Shown piece after piece: positions 1 through 9,125 of a DNA stretch of 64,000 bases. Numbering within the stretch: position 1 is the first letter of the stretch; every line of letters starts with the position of its first letter. This DNA is from Bacteroidales bacterium. GTDB lineage: Bacteria; Bacteroidota; Bacteroidia; Bacteroidales; F082. The stretch spans positions 1 through 64,000 of the forward strand of contig JAFGYB010000057.1 of NCBI GenBank assembly GCA_016936355.1, read 5' to 3'. A program made the position numbers and the translations under genes. The notes under the pieces were generated by a model. The model did not search any database. It saw only the letters and a program-made list of their open reading frames with translations, and was not told the origin of the DNA.

Positions 1-1
1 A

Positions 2-2011
2 GAAGATCAACTGAAACTCACTGCTCCGAATGAAGCCGCTTTGAAAGAACTGTTTGAAGAACTGGAATTCCGCACCTTTGCCAAACGGTTTTTCACTTAT
101 TATTCGCTTCAACAAGAAGAACCAGAACCAGAATCGCAACCTCTGGAACAAGAGGGTCAGGGTAATTTATTCGGCGAAACCGAAGAAGAAAAAACCATCC
201 AGGATATTTCCACAACAAAGCATAATTACCTACTGGTCGATTCGGCAGAAAAGTCTCAAAATCTTGTTGACCTGTTGAAAAAACAAAAGTCATTTTGTTT
301 CGATACCGAAACCACGGGCCTCGATCCCAACAATGCTGAACTAGTGGGCATGTCCTTTTCATTCAAAGCCCACGAAGCTTATTATATTCCCATTCCGGTT
401 TCCTACCACGAAGCAGTCAAAACAGTGGCTCCTTTCAAAGAAGTTTTTGAGAACGAAGGCATCAAAAAAATAGGGCAAAATATCAAATACGACATTGCCA
501 TTTTAAAATGGTACGACGTGGAAGTGAAAGGTACCTTGTTTGACACCATGATAGCTCATTACCTTTTGGAACCCGATCAGCGGCACAACATGGATTACCT
601 TTCGGAAACTTATCTGAACTACAGTCCCGTTTCCATTGAAACCCTTATCGGAAAGAAAGGGAAAAAACAACTCAGTATGCGGGATGCTCCTGTAGAAATG
701 GTGAAAGAATATGCTGCTGAAGATGCCGATGTAACCTGGCAGTTAAGTCTGATATTGGAACCGCTGTTAAAAGAAACCGGAACCGATATTCTGTTTCGGG
801 ATACAGAAATGCCACTGGTACCTGTCCTGGCTTCCATGGAAGCCGAAGGTGTAAAGCTGGACATTGATGCGTTGGCACAGTACAGTGAAGATCTGGGGAA
901 AGACATCGCTGAACTTGAAAAAGAAATCTATTCCCAGGCCGGTGAAGAATTCAATATCAATTCACCCAAACAGCTGGGCGATATCCTGTTTGATAAACTG
1001 AACATTGCCAGTAAACCGAAAAAGACCAAAACCGGTCAGTATTCCACCGGTGAAGATATCCTGGTAAAGCTCTCCTATCGTCATCCCATTGTAGCCAGTA
1101 TCCTGGATTACCGTTCACTGACCAAGCTGAAATCGACTTACGTTGATAGTTTACCTCAGCTGGTGAACCAGCGCGACGGCCGGGTACATACTTCCTACAA
1201 CCAGGCTGTGGCTGCCACCGGGAGACTGAGTTCCAATAACCCCAATCTGCAGAATATTCCCATCCGCACCGAGCGCGGCAGAGAAATCAGAAAGGCCTTC
1301 ATTCCGCGGAATGAGGAATTCACTTTACTGGCAGCCGACTACTCACAAATTGAGCTGCGCATCATCGCCCATTTGAGTAAGGATGAAGCCATGATTGCAG
1401 CCTTTAAGGGAGGATTAGATATTCATACAGCAACAGCAGCCAGAGTCTACGGAATTTCACCTGATGAAGTAACCGGCGAAATGCGCCGCCATGCCAAAAC
1501 AGTGAATTTTGGAATCATTTACGGTATTTCCGCTTTTGGTCTTTCCGAAAGGTTAGGCATTCCCCGTCGCGAAGCTGCAGACATCATCGACAGTTATTTC
1601 GAAAAATATCCGGGTATCCGGCAGTACATGGATCAAAGCATACAATTTGCCCGGGATCATGGCTATGTGGAAACCATATTGGGGCGTCGTCGTTATCTGA
1701 AAGACATTACCTCGGCCAATGCCGTGGTTCGGGGTTATGCCGAGCGAAATGCCATCAACGCTCCCATTCAGGGATCCTCAGCTGATATGATTAAAAAAGC
1801 CATGATCGCCATATACAACGAAATGCAGAAAGAGGATTTGAAATCAAAAATGATCCTGCAGGTGCACGATGAGTTGGTATTCGACGTACATCATTCCGAA
1901 TTGGATCAGTTGAAGAAAATGGTGGAAAAGTTCATGGTTTCTGCCCTCCCCCTGGATGTCCCCGTTATTGTGGATATGAACACCGGCAGCAACTGGTTGG
2001 AAGCACATTAA
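2..2011 (+). CDS. polA: DNA polymerase I, 5'-truncated by the window edge
   Basis: This is the C-terminal 669 residues of DNA polymerase I. The frame is open from base 2, so the start and the 5'-nuclease domain lie to the left of the window. The proofreading domain comes first and has intact motifs: Exo I FDTETTGL, Exo II KIGQNIKYD, Exo III YAAEDADVT. The polymerase domain follows with motif A DYSQIELRIIAH, the O-helix RRHAKTVNFGIIYG and motif C LQVHDELVFDV, so both activities should be present. The enzyme fills gaps and removes RNA primers in repair and lagging-strand synthesis. The TTG at 41 can be read as a start but lies inside the protein and should not be used. A 184-base non-coding stretch follows. 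Confidence 0.97.
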   Translation, partial: EDQLKLTAPNEAALKELFEELEFRTFAKRFFTYYSLQQEEPEPESQPLEQEGQGNLFGETEEEKTIQDISTTKHNYLLVDSAEKSQNLVDLLKKQKSFCFDTETTGLDPNNAELVGMSFSFKAHEAYYIPIPVSYHEAVKTVAPFKEVFENEGIKKIGQNIKYDIAILKWYDVEVKGTLFDTMIAHYLLEPDQRHNMDYLSETYLNYSPVSIETLIGKKGKKQLSMRDAPVEMVKEYAAEDADVTWQLSLILEPLLKETGTDILFRDTEMPLVPVLASMEAEGVKLDIDALAQYSEDLGKDIAELEKEIYSQAGEEFNINSPKQLGDILFDKLNIASKPKKTKTGQYSTGEDILVKLSYRHPIVASILDYRSLTKLKSTYVDSLPQLVNQRDGRVHTSYNQAVAATGRLSSNNPNLQNIPIRTERGREIRKAFIPRNEEFTLLAADYSQIELRIIAHLSKDEAMIAAFKGGLDIHTATAARVYGISPDEVTGEMRRHAKTVNFGIIYGISAFGLSERLGIPRREAADIIDSYFEKYPGIRQYMDQSIQFARDHGYVETILGRRRYLKDITSANAVVRGYAERNAINAPIQGSSADMIKKAMIAIYNEMQKEDLKSKMILQVHDELVFDVHHSELDQLKKMVEKFMVSALPLDVPVIVDMNTGSNWLEAH

Positions 2012-2168
2012 ACCAACTGATTGGTGGCTCAACTAACCGGAACTACCGCAAACAACCCAAAAGGGGTGCGTTTCATTGGCTGTTCCTTATTTTTTTAAAT
2101 AGTTTATAAATAAATTACTGAGGAGTAAACGTTTCGCCTTGTTTCTACTCTTTGCACAGGATTTAGCT

Positions 2169-2176
2169 TAATTTTG
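2169..2176 (+). promoter_or_regulatory. -7 box for the M16 peptidase operon
   Basis: TAATTTTG matches the Bacteroidota -7 consensus TAnnTTTG and ends 19 bases before the ATG at 2196. No -33 element is visible at the usual spacing. Confidence 0.5.
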
Positions 2177-2195
2177 CACTCACTATTGATACAGA

Positions 2196-3440
2196 ATGAT
2201 ACAATTTGAACGATTTAGGTTGAGGAATGGGTTAAGCATACTGATGCACCAGGACCCACATACACCGATGGCGGCCGTGAATATTTTATACAAAGTGGGG
2301 GCCCGGGATGAAGATCCGGAGAAAACGGGGTTTGCCCACTTGTTTGAACATCTGATGTTTGGTGGATCGGTAAACATCCCCAGCTACGACAATCCTCTGC
2401 AGCAGGCTGGTGGTGAAAACAATGCGTTTACCAACAACGATTTCACCAATTATTATCTAACACTTCCCAAAAACAATTTGGAAACTGCCTTCTGGCTGGA
2501 ATCGGACCGCATGCTTTCTTTGGCATTCAGCAGAAAAAGCCTTCGGGTACAAAAGCAGGTGGTGACTGAAGAGTTCAAGCAGAATTATCTGAATCAACCC
2601 TATGGTGATGTGTATTTGTTACTTAAACCGCTGGCATACAAACACCATCCCTACCAATGGAATACCATCGGAAAAGAGATCAGCCACATCGAAAAGGCCA
2701 CCATGGATGATGTGAAACATTTCTATTCCAGATATTATAATCCCAACAATGCTATTTTGTGTGTGACGGGGAACATTCATCCCGACAAGGTCATCCCACA
2801 GATCGAAAATTGGTTCGGTTCTATTCCCTCCGGAGCTGAGCTGCAAAGAAATTACCCTGCAGAACCGGAACAAAAAGAAAACCGCACGCTGACTGTAGAA
2901 CGGGATGTACCTCAGGATGCCTTGTATATGGCCTGGCACATGCCGGCACGGAATGAAAAGGAATATTATACATCAGACCTCATCAGCGACCTGCTTTCCA
3001 ACGGTGATTCGTCGCGGTTGTTTCAGCGTTTGGTAAAAGACAAGCAATGGTTCACCGACATCAATGCCTACATTACAGGCGACATGGACCGGGGGTTGTT
3101 TATTATCAGCGGTAAATTGAATCCGTCTGTAGACTTTCACTCTGCGGAAGAGCAAATTGAAAAAGAGCTGACAAAGCTAACTGAGCATCTGGTGGAAGAA
3201 GAAGAACTGCAAAAAGTGAAAAACAAGATTGAAGCCAATTTGGTATTTTCTGAAATCTCCATATTGGGGAAAGCCATGTCGCTAAGTTATTTTGAGATGC
3301 TCAGCAAGGCTGAAGACATCAACAACGAAACTGAAAAATACCAGGCAGTACGGCGTGAAGACATCCGGGAACAGGCCCGTAAGTTGTTTGCCGAAGGGAA
3401 AAAGAATGTATTGTATTACAAAGCAAAGAAGAACTCATGA
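2196..3440 (+). CDS. M16 family zinc peptidase, catalytic subunit
   Basis: A 414-residue insulinase/pitrilysin-family peptidase. The inverted zinc motif HxxEH is present as HLFEH (His48, Glu51, His52), so this chain is expected to be catalytic. It has the two-lobed M16B fold length, with the peptidase lobe first and a second homologous lobe from about residue 180. No signal peptide is evident. The next gene starts inside its stop codon (ATGA overlap at 3437-3440) and encodes a related chain lacking the zinc motif. This suggests a heterodimer of the mitochondrial-processing-peptidase type. Substrates are unknown; oligopeptide or signal-peptide degradation is the usual guess. Confidence 0.92.
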   Translation: MIQFERFRLRNGLSILMHQDPHTPMAAVNILYKVGARDEDPEKTGFAHLFEHLMFGGSVNIPSYDNPLQQAGGENNAFTNNDFTNYYLTLPKNNLETAFWLESDRMLSLAFSRKSLRVQKQVVTEEFKQNYLNQPYGDVYLLLKPLAYKHHPYQWNTIGKEISHIEKATMDDVKHFYSRYYNPNNAILCVTGNIHPDKVIPQIENWFGSIPSGAELQRNYPAEPEQKENRTLTVERDVPQDALYMAWHMPARNEKEYYTSDLISDLLSNGDSSRLFQRLVKDKQWFTDINAYITGDMDRGLFIISGKLNPSVDFHSAEEQIEKELTKLTEHLVEEEELQKVKNKIEANLVFSEISILGKAMSLSYFEMLSKAEDINNETEKYQAVRREDIREQARKLFAEGKKNVLYYKAKKNS

Positions 3441-4738
3441 CCACCTATCCCGACAGAAACCACGCCCCGGCTTTGGGTCACGCGCAAATACTGAACATTC
3501 AGGAACCCGAATCTTTTACACTGGACAACGGTATTCCGGTATTTTTACTTCCGGCTAATCAGCAGGAAGCCACCCGGCTCGACATTGTCTTTGATGCCGG
3601 GTCTTCTTTTCAGACCCAAAAACTTCAGGCCAGTGCCGTAAACAAACTGTTAAAAGAAGGCACCCGAAACAAATCGTCCTATGAGATCACCAAAACCCTG
3701 GATTTTTACGGGGCTTATCTGGAACCTTTTTCAGGAAAAGACAAGGCCGGAATCACGTTGTTTGGCTTGTACAAATACTTCGACAAATTACTGCCGTTGA
3801 TCTTTGAAATCATCAGCGAAGCCGTATTTCCTGAAGAAGAAGTCAGGTTATACGCTGAACGCAAAAAACAGCAGTTTACGATCCAATACCAGAAAGTTCG
3901 TTACCGTGCTTCCATGGAGTACAACGAACTGATTTTTGGGAAAAACACAGCCTACGGACAAAAGCTGGAAGAAAATGACTTTGATATTCTTTGCCGCGAT
4001 TTACTTGTGGACTTTTATCAGCTGCATTACCAGCCGCACAATACCTACTTTTTGTTGGGAGGAAAAACCTCTCCGGAACTTTTCAAACAACTGAACGATA
4101 CACTGGGGAAGATTCCCGGAAACGGTCAGCCATTCCTTTCCGAACCGAAAGTGTACTGGACACAGGACGAAGAACAATACCGTTATGTAACCAAGGAAAA
4201 TGCTTTACAGTCGGCGCTGCGCATAGGGAATATCACGTTGGAACGCAGTCACCCCGATTACCCGAAGCTGTATCTTCTGAACACCATCCTGGGAGGATAT
4301 TTCGGTTCCCGGCTCATGAGCAGCCTGCGGGAAGACAAAGGCTATACCTATGGTGTGTATTCAAGCATCGAAAACTTTAAGCACGGCAATTCACTCACCA
4401 TTGCCACAGAAGTAAACGCAGAACATACTGTGGCTGCACTCATAGAAATTGAACACCAGGTTGAACTGCTCTCTCAGCACAAAATTCCGGACAGAGAACT
4501 GGAAACTGTGAAAAACTATCTTCAGGGTTCTTTTCTGCGGTATTTCGACGGTCCGTTTTCTTTGGCCGATCAGTTTCTGAAAAGCCATTCGCTGGGACTG
4601 AACTTTGTTCATTACAAGGAAATGCTGGAACAGGTAATGGATCTGACAACCGGTGAACTCCTGGATGCGGCAAGAAAATATATGGACTTTAAAAAAATGA
4701 AGGTTCTCGTTGCCGGAAAAACAGACGAGCTGAAATAA
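3437..4738 (+). CDS. M16 family peptidase, non-catalytic partner subunit
   Basis: A 433-residue M16 chain overlapping the preceding peptidase gene by 4 bases. The position where HxxEH should lie reads through a segment around AVNKLLKEGTRN, so the zinc site is absent. The Arg/Tyr pair used by non-catalytic M16B subunits for substrate binding is present (SLREDKGYTYGVYSS, roughly residues 290-306). From what is known of two-chain M16B enzymes, the two proteins should assemble into one active heterodimer. It ends one base before the convergent ruvC gene, leaving no room for a terminator. Confidence 0.9.
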   Translation: MTTYPDRNHAPALGHAQILNIQEPESFTLDNGIPVFLLPANQQEATRLDIVFDAGSSFQTQKLQASAVNKLLKEGTRNKSSYEITKTLDFYGAYLEPFSGKDKAGITLFGLYKYFDKLLPLIFEIISEAVFPEEEVRLYAERKKQQFTIQYQKVRYRASMEYNELIFGKNTAYGQKLEENDFDILCRDLLVDFYQLHYQPHNTYFLLGGKTSPELFKQLNDTLGKIPGNGQPFLSEPKVYWTQDEEQYRYVTKENALQSALRIGNITLERSHPDYPKLYLLNTILGGYFGSRLMSSLREDKGYTYGVYSSIENFKHGNSLTIATEVNAEHTVAALIEIEHQVELLSQHKIPDRELETVKNYLQGSFLRYFDGPFSLADQFLKSHSLGLNFVHYKEMLEQVMDLTTGELLDAARKYMDFKKMKVLVAGKTDELK

Positions 4739-4739
4739 C

Positions 4740-5297
4740 CTATTCTTTTTTCAGTCGTTCAGGATTGTCTTTTAAAAAGCTTTTCCAGCTGCTGTAGTTT
4801 TTTGTATCAGGTCCGGCTGAACCCTGAAAATAATGACATACGGCTGCAGCGAGTCCGTCAGTAGCGTCCAAATGATCCGGGATTTCCTGAAACAGAAGCA
4901 ACGTTTTCAGCATGCCCGCTACCTGTTCCTTCGAAGCGTTTCCATTCCCGGTAATCGCCTGTTTGATTTTCTTGGGAGAATATTCAAAGATGGGCAGGTC
5001 TTTATAAAGGGCTGCGGCCATAGCTACACCCTGGGCCCGGCCCAGTTTCAGCATCGACTGTACATTTTTCCCGTAAAAAGGGGCTTCAATAGCCAGTTCA
5101 TCAGGGTGATATTGCTCCACCAACGACAGCGTACGTTCGAAAATCTTTTTTAATTTTAGCGCATGATTCGGATATTTACCCAGTTTCAGTATCCCCATGG
5201 TAACCAGCGACATCTTGTTGTCTTTCTGGTGTACCACTCCGTAACCCATGATGTTGGTTCCTGGGTCGATTCCTAATATGATGCGCTCTTTTTGCAA
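4740..5297 (-). CDS. ruvC: Holliday junction endonuclease RuvC
   Basis: RuvC resolves four-way DNA junctions together with RuvAB. The RNase H-like catalytic residues are all visible: Asp11 (GIDPGT), Glu71 (EAPFYGKN), and Asp144 and Asp147 ([13 protein letters not shown]). At 185 residues it has the family length. The start is the TTG at 5297: an in-frame TAA lies two codons upstream and no ATG occurs before the first catalytic Asp. A TAATTTTG box 18 bases upstream supports this start. The gene is divergent from the flippase-like gene at 5312, with only 14 bases between the two start codons. Confidence 0.95.
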   Translation of the reverse strand: MQKERIILGIDPGTNIMGYGVVHQKDNKMSLVTMGILKLGKYPNHALKLKKIFERTLSLVEQYHPDELAIEAPFYGKNVQSMLKLGRAQGVAMAAALYKDLPIFEYSPKKIKQAITGNGNASKEQVAGMLKTLLLFQEIPDHLDATDGLAAAVCHYFQGSAGPDTKNYSSWKSFLKDNPERLKKE

Positions 5298-5311
5298 CGG
5301 TTAAGCTCTTT

Positions 5312-6319
5312 ATGGCAAAATTAAACAAAACATACAACATCCTCATCCGGCTGGGCATTTTAATCCTGACCTTCTACTATTTATACGACCAGCTGATCTT
5401 TGAACACAATCTATCCGATTTATCCGTCTATTTTCAACTTCTTACCGAGAAAAAGAGCTTTCCTTTCATAATTACCCTGATCGTTGTACTCCTGCCAGTA
5501 AATTTGCTGCTGGAAAGCTTTAAGTGGCAATTACTCATCAACAAGCTGGAGAAGATCAGCCTGGGAAATGCATTAAAAGCTGTACTGGCAGGTATTTCTG
5601 TGAGTATGTTCATGCCCAATCGTGTGGGTGATTATCTGGGTCGGATCTTTATCCTGAAAAAAGCCAACCGCATTCAGGCTACCCTTTCCACCATCCTGGG
5701 AAGTATTGCCCAATTTCTGACGACCCTTATTTTCGGAATTGTTGCTTCGGTTTTATTCTTTCCCTACTATATGCCGCTCACCAACAGTCTGAACTTTTGG
5801 ATCTATGTGGGCGTAATCCTTACGGCCGCTTTTACGTTGTTGATCATTGTCTTTTTTTACCTGAATTTCTCTGCTTTCTCAAACATCCTGAAGCGATTCA
5901 GCGGGAAGGCGCACAACAGAATTTCACGGTATACAGAAGTTTTCTCCTGGTATAATGCCGCTGAGTTGTTTCACATTCTGTTGCTCAGTATCATTCGCTA
6001 CCTGGTGTTTTCTTTTCAGTTTTATTTGTTCCTCCGACTGTTTGGGATCACACTCGATTATTTCCATTCCATGATGCTGATCGGGATCATTTATCTGCTT
6101 GTATCAGGTATCCCGACCATTGCTCTTTCCGAATTGGGCGTCAGGGGTTCGGTAAGCCTCTATGTGTTTCAGCTGTACTTCGGAACGCAGATTATGGCCG
6201 CTAACTACTCCGGTGAGATTGTATCGGCCTCCTCGGCATTGTGGTTTATAAATCTGGCTCTGCCCGCTTTGGTAGGAATTATCTTTATCTTTAACCTGAA
6301 GTTTTTCAGAAATCAATGA
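5312..6319 (+). CDS. YbhN/LPG-synthase-TM family membrane protein (flippase-like)
   Basis: A 335-residue polytopic inner-membrane protein of the UPF0104 / lysylphosphatidylglycerol synthase transmembrane-domain family (PF03706). About seven or eight hydrophobic segments cover nearly the whole length, and the middle holds a family-like stretch around SMFMPNRVGDYLGRIFIL. Relatives are linked to flipping or synthesis of modified lipids; this one lacks the catalytic domain of MprF, so a lipid-flippase-type role is the more likely one. It overlaps the glycosyltransferase gene downstream by 4 bases, which suggests a joint job in making and moving a glycolipid. The substrate cannot be read from the sequence. 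Confidence 0.82.
   Translation: MAKLNKTYNILIRLGILILTFYYLYDQLIFEHNLSDLSVYFQLLTEKKSFPFIITLIVVLLPVNLLLESFKWQLLINKLEKISLGNALKAVLAGISVSMFMPNRVGDYLGRIFILKKANRIQATLSTILGSIAQFLTTLIFGIVASVLFFPYYMPLTNSLNFWIYVGVILTAAFTLLIIVFFYLNFSAFSNILKRFSGKAHNRISRYTEVFSWYNAAELFHILLLSIIRYLVFSFQFYLFLRLFGITLDYFHSMMLIGIIYLLVSGIPTIALSELGVRGSVSLYVFQLYFGTQIMAANYSGEIVSASSALWFINLALPALVGIIFIFNLKFFRNQ
5316..5323 (-). promoter_or_regulatory. -7 box for ruvC, inside the divergent gene
   Basis: TAATTTTG on the minus strand, ending 18 bases before the ruvC TTG start. It lies within the first codons of the oppositely oriented gene starting at 5312. Confidence 0.45.
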
Positions 6320-7449
6320 CCACAAAAATTTTTCTGTACATATTGTCGGCCGGTGCGTTGATTTACCTGCTGGTGTTGCTGGTTTTCACGACAGGATGGT
6401 ACAGGCTGAAACCTTTCACAGCATCTTTGCGGCATTTCTCTACAAAGATCAGTGTGGTGGTGGCCTTTCGTAATGAAAGGATGAGCCTGCAAAACCTGTT
6501 AAACAGTCTCTGTCAACAAACCTATTCGAAAGAATTATTGGAAATTATTTTGGTTGACGATCATTCCGAAGACGAAAGCGTATCCATCGTCAATCAATTT
6601 ATACAACAAAATAAATCCTGTACAATTCGCCTGATTAAAGCTTCCGGAAACGGCAAAAAAAAGGCCTTGCATGAAGGGATACACAGGGCTACCGGCGATC
6701 TGATTGTTACCACCGATGCCGACTGTTTGGCCCATAAAAACTGGCTGGTCAAGCTGGCGGCCTTTTTTGAGCAGGAACATCCGTTACTGATCATCGGACC
6801 GGTAGTCTATACGGAAGTAAAAGGGGGACTGCAAAAATTTTTCTCGCTGGAATTTATGAGTCTGGTGGCTTCCGGCGCCGGCTCGGCAGCAGCCCATCTG
6901 CCCCTGATGGGCAACGGTGCTAACATGGCCTTCGAAAAAGACGTTTTTCTTGAAGCCGGCGCCGAAGCACAAAAACAACAACTGGCTTCAGGAGATGATG
7001 TCTTTCTGATCCATTACCTGAGCCGGAAATACGGACGCCGAACCGTTCGATTTATTAAAAACAAAGAAGCCATTATCCGAACCCCGGCTCCCAAGAATCT
7101 GAAACAGTTTCTTTCGCAACGGGCCCGCTGGGGCTCGAAAGCCAAAGCCTACGACCTGGCATGGCCACTCATCGTAAGCTTCACAGTTCTTATTTTTAAC
7201 CTGCTGCTGGCGGCCGCCTTCATCTATGGCTTTTACACCCCCTGGTTCTGGATGGTCTTTCTGTTGTTTGTGATACTGAAATATCTGATAGACTTTCCCC
7301 TTTTAAAGGATTTCTCCGATTTTACAGGCAACCACAAACTCGTGGCTCTGTTGTTTCCCTTTGAATTTATTTATCCGTTTTATATTCTGATTGCCGCCAC
7401 CAAAGGGCTGTTCTTTTCCTTTGACTGGAAAGGCAGAAAAGTGCGCTGA
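6316..7449 (+). CDS. Membrane-bound family 2 glycosyltransferase
   Basis: A 377-residue protein with one N-terminal transmembrane segment (about 6-27), a cytoplasmic GT-A domain (about 40-285) and three C-terminal hydrophobic segments. The nucleotide-sugar region ILVDDHSEDES, the DxD-type metal motif TTDADC and the acceptor-side QxxRW motif (QRARW) are present. This is the layout of GT2 enzymes that build beta-linked glycans or glycolipids at the membrane. The start codon overlaps the stop of the flippase-like gene (ATGA). A pyrophosphatase-like gene follows three bases later. The sugar and acceptor are not predictable from this. Confidence 0.88.
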   Translation: MTTKIFLYILSAGALIYLLVLLVFTTGWYRLKPFTASLRHFSTKISVVVAFRNERMSLQNLLNSLCQQTYSKELLEIILVDDHSEDESVSIVNQFIQQNKSCTIRLIKASGNGKKKALHEGIHRATGDLIVTTDADCLAHKNWLVKLAAFFEQEHPLLIIGPVVYTEVKGGLQKFFSLEFMSLVASGAGSAAAHLPLMGNGANMAFEKDVFLEAGAEAQKQQLASGDDVFLIHYLSRKYGRRTVRFIKNKEAIIRTPAPKNLKQFLSQRARWGSKAKAYDLAWPLIVSFTVLIFNLLLAAAFIYGFYTPWFWMVFLLFVILKYLIDFPLLKDFSDFTGNHKLVALLFPFEFIYPFYILIAATKGLFFSFDWKGRKVR

Positions 7450-7452
7450 TTC

Positions 7453-7815
7453 ATGGTAAAGTTTTATCAATCCAATCCCTCTTTCTGGAAAAACCTGGAC
7501 GAAATTGTTGAGGAACATCAAATTGTAATTGATCGCCCCACAGGCAGCCGCCATCCCCGGTATCCTGATTTTATCTACCCGCTGGATTATGGTTACCTTG
7601 AAAACACAAAGTCAGCCGACGGAATGGAAATGGACATTTGGATCGGTACCTCCGAAGATAAAAAAATAACAGGAGTACTGGTGATCGCCGACAGCGATAA
7701 ACGAGATTCGGAAATGAAAATTCTGTTTGCCTGCACCAAGAAAGAACTTGAATTGCTTTATAAAATCAACAACGAATTCCGTATGAATGCAGTGATGCTG
7801 CTACGAGAAGAATAA
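7453..7815 (+). CDS. Inorganic pyrophosphatase-like protein, short form
   Basis: A 120-residue protein resembling the soluble family I inorganic pyrophosphatase. It keeps the core stretch YPLDYGYLENT and a shortened acidic segment (DGMEMDIWIG) where classical enzymes have DGDPLDV. It is well below the usual length of about 175, and some metal-binding Asp residues are not obvious, so activity is uncertain. The position directly after a glycosyltransferase could fit removal of pyrophosphate or another phospho-compound from the same pathway, but that is inference. It faces rodA across a 56-base gap. Confidence 0.65.
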   Translation: MVKFYQSNPSFWKNLDEIVEEHQIVIDRPTGSRHPRYPDFIYPLDYGYLENTKSADGMEMDIWIGTSEDKKITGVLVIADSDKRDSEMKILFACTKKELELLYKINNEFRMNAVMLLREE

Positions 7816-7871
7816 GTCAGACGATCGGACAACCATTGCACTGTATGACTATTTTTTTCCGTCGTCAGGCG

Positions 7872-9125
7872 TTAAAGCACATTCAGCCTGTTGGCGTCCT
7901 GTTTAATGAAGATAAACAGTAAAATGGTAAAAGCCCACAGTGAAGACCCTCCGTAACTGAAGAAAGGTAAGGGAATTCCGACAACCGGTGCAAATCCGAT
8001 GGTCATAGCAATGTTTACGGCAAAATGGAAAAACAAAACCGATGCCACGCCATAGCCGTAAATTCTGCCAAAATCGGATCGCTGTCGTTCTGCCAGAAAC
8101 AGAATCCTCAGCAACATCGTTATAAAAAGGAGGATCAATACCGTTACACCAAGGAACCCACGTTCTTCCCCTATAGTACAGAAAATAAAGTCGGTACTTT
8201 GTTCGGGAACAAAATGATTGCGTGTCAGCATGCCTTTAAAATAACCTTTCCCGTCCATACCACCCGATCCAATGGCAATTTTTGCCTGGTTCACATTGTA
8301 ACCTGCCCCCAACGGATCTTTCTTCAGTCCCAGCATTACCTGGATACGTACCCGTTGATGGGGTTCCAGCACCTTATGAAAAGCTGTATGCACACTAAAG
8401 ACAAAGGCCACTGACAACACAAGCACCACACCAATGGATTTCCATTGCCTTCTGAATCTTCTGAAAAGCAAAATCAAAAATGTCAGCGCCAGCAGAGCAG
8501 CCGAAACATACAGTTCACCAAAGATGATGGTAATGATAAACAAGAAAGTCATGACCACCCCAGATATGATGATCAGTCCCGACAGCCCTTCGCGGAACAG
8601 AACGAGAATAAAGGCCAGATAAACCAAAGCCGAACCCGTATCATTTTGCAAAAGAATCAGTGCGGCCGGCAGGCCAATCAGTACCAGCACCTTCCACTTG
8701 GTTTGAAACTGATGAAAACCCACATTGCGAGTACTCAGAAATTTGGCCAGGGCCAGGGCGGTTGCAAACTTGGCAAATTCAGCCGGTTGAAGAGCAAAAG
8801 TACCAAACTGAAACCACGATTTTGAACCTGCCACCGTGCTACCAAACACCAGTACACCGATCAGCACCAACATCATGGCGCCGTAAAATGCATAGGCAAA
8901 CGTAGAAAAGAACTTAGCATCAATAAGCAAAATGGAAAAGGCCAGAAACAAAGCCAATCCAATCCAAAGCAATTGTTTCCCATAGCGCTGACTCAGTTCA
9001 AAAATCGGGGCGCCCTGATCCGGTGCTGAGGCAGAATATATACTCAGCCAACCGTACAAGACCAACGTCAGGTAGACCAAAATCAAAAACCAGTCCGGTT
9101 TGCCAAACATACTTCCCCTGCTCAT
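7872..9125 (-). CDS. rodA: Rod-shape peptidoglycan polymerase RodA
   Basis: A SEDS-family glycosyltransferase that polymerises lipid II during cell elongation. The 417 residues hold about ten membrane segments. Family motifs are visible: GAGYNVNQAKIAIGSGG before a GKG, a large loop with TDFIFCTIGEERGF, and the C-terminal PFFSYGGSSLW. The start overlaps the stop of the penicillin-binding protein gene by 4 bases, the classic PBP2-RodA pairing, which argues for RodA rather than FtsW. The mreBCD genes often found upstream are not here. Confidence 0.94.
   Translation of the reverse strand: MSRGSMFGKPDWFLILVYLTLVLYGWLSIYSASAPDQGAPIFELSQRYGKQLLWIGLALFLAFSILLIDAKFFSTFAYAFYGAMMLVLIGVLVFGSTVAGSKSWFQFGTFALQPAEFAKFATALALAKFLSTRNVGFHQFQTKWKVLVLIGLPAALILLQNDTGSALVYLAFILVLFREGLSGLIIISGVVMTFLFIITIIFGELYVSAALLALTFLILLFRRFRRQWKSIGVVLVLSVAFVFSVHTAFHKVLEPHQRVRIQVMLGLKKDPLGAGYNVNQAKIAIGSGGMDGKGYFKGMLTRNHFVPEQSTDFIFCTIGEERGFLGVTVLILLFITMLLRILFLAERQRSDFGRIYGYGVASVLFFHFAVNIAMTIGFAPVVGIPLPFFSYGGSSLWAFTILLFIFIKQDANRLNVL

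Noticed and set aside
41..2011. TTG at 41 as start of the polymerase gene
   Set aside because: The frame stays open to the window edge and the 5'-nuclease domain is expected upstream.
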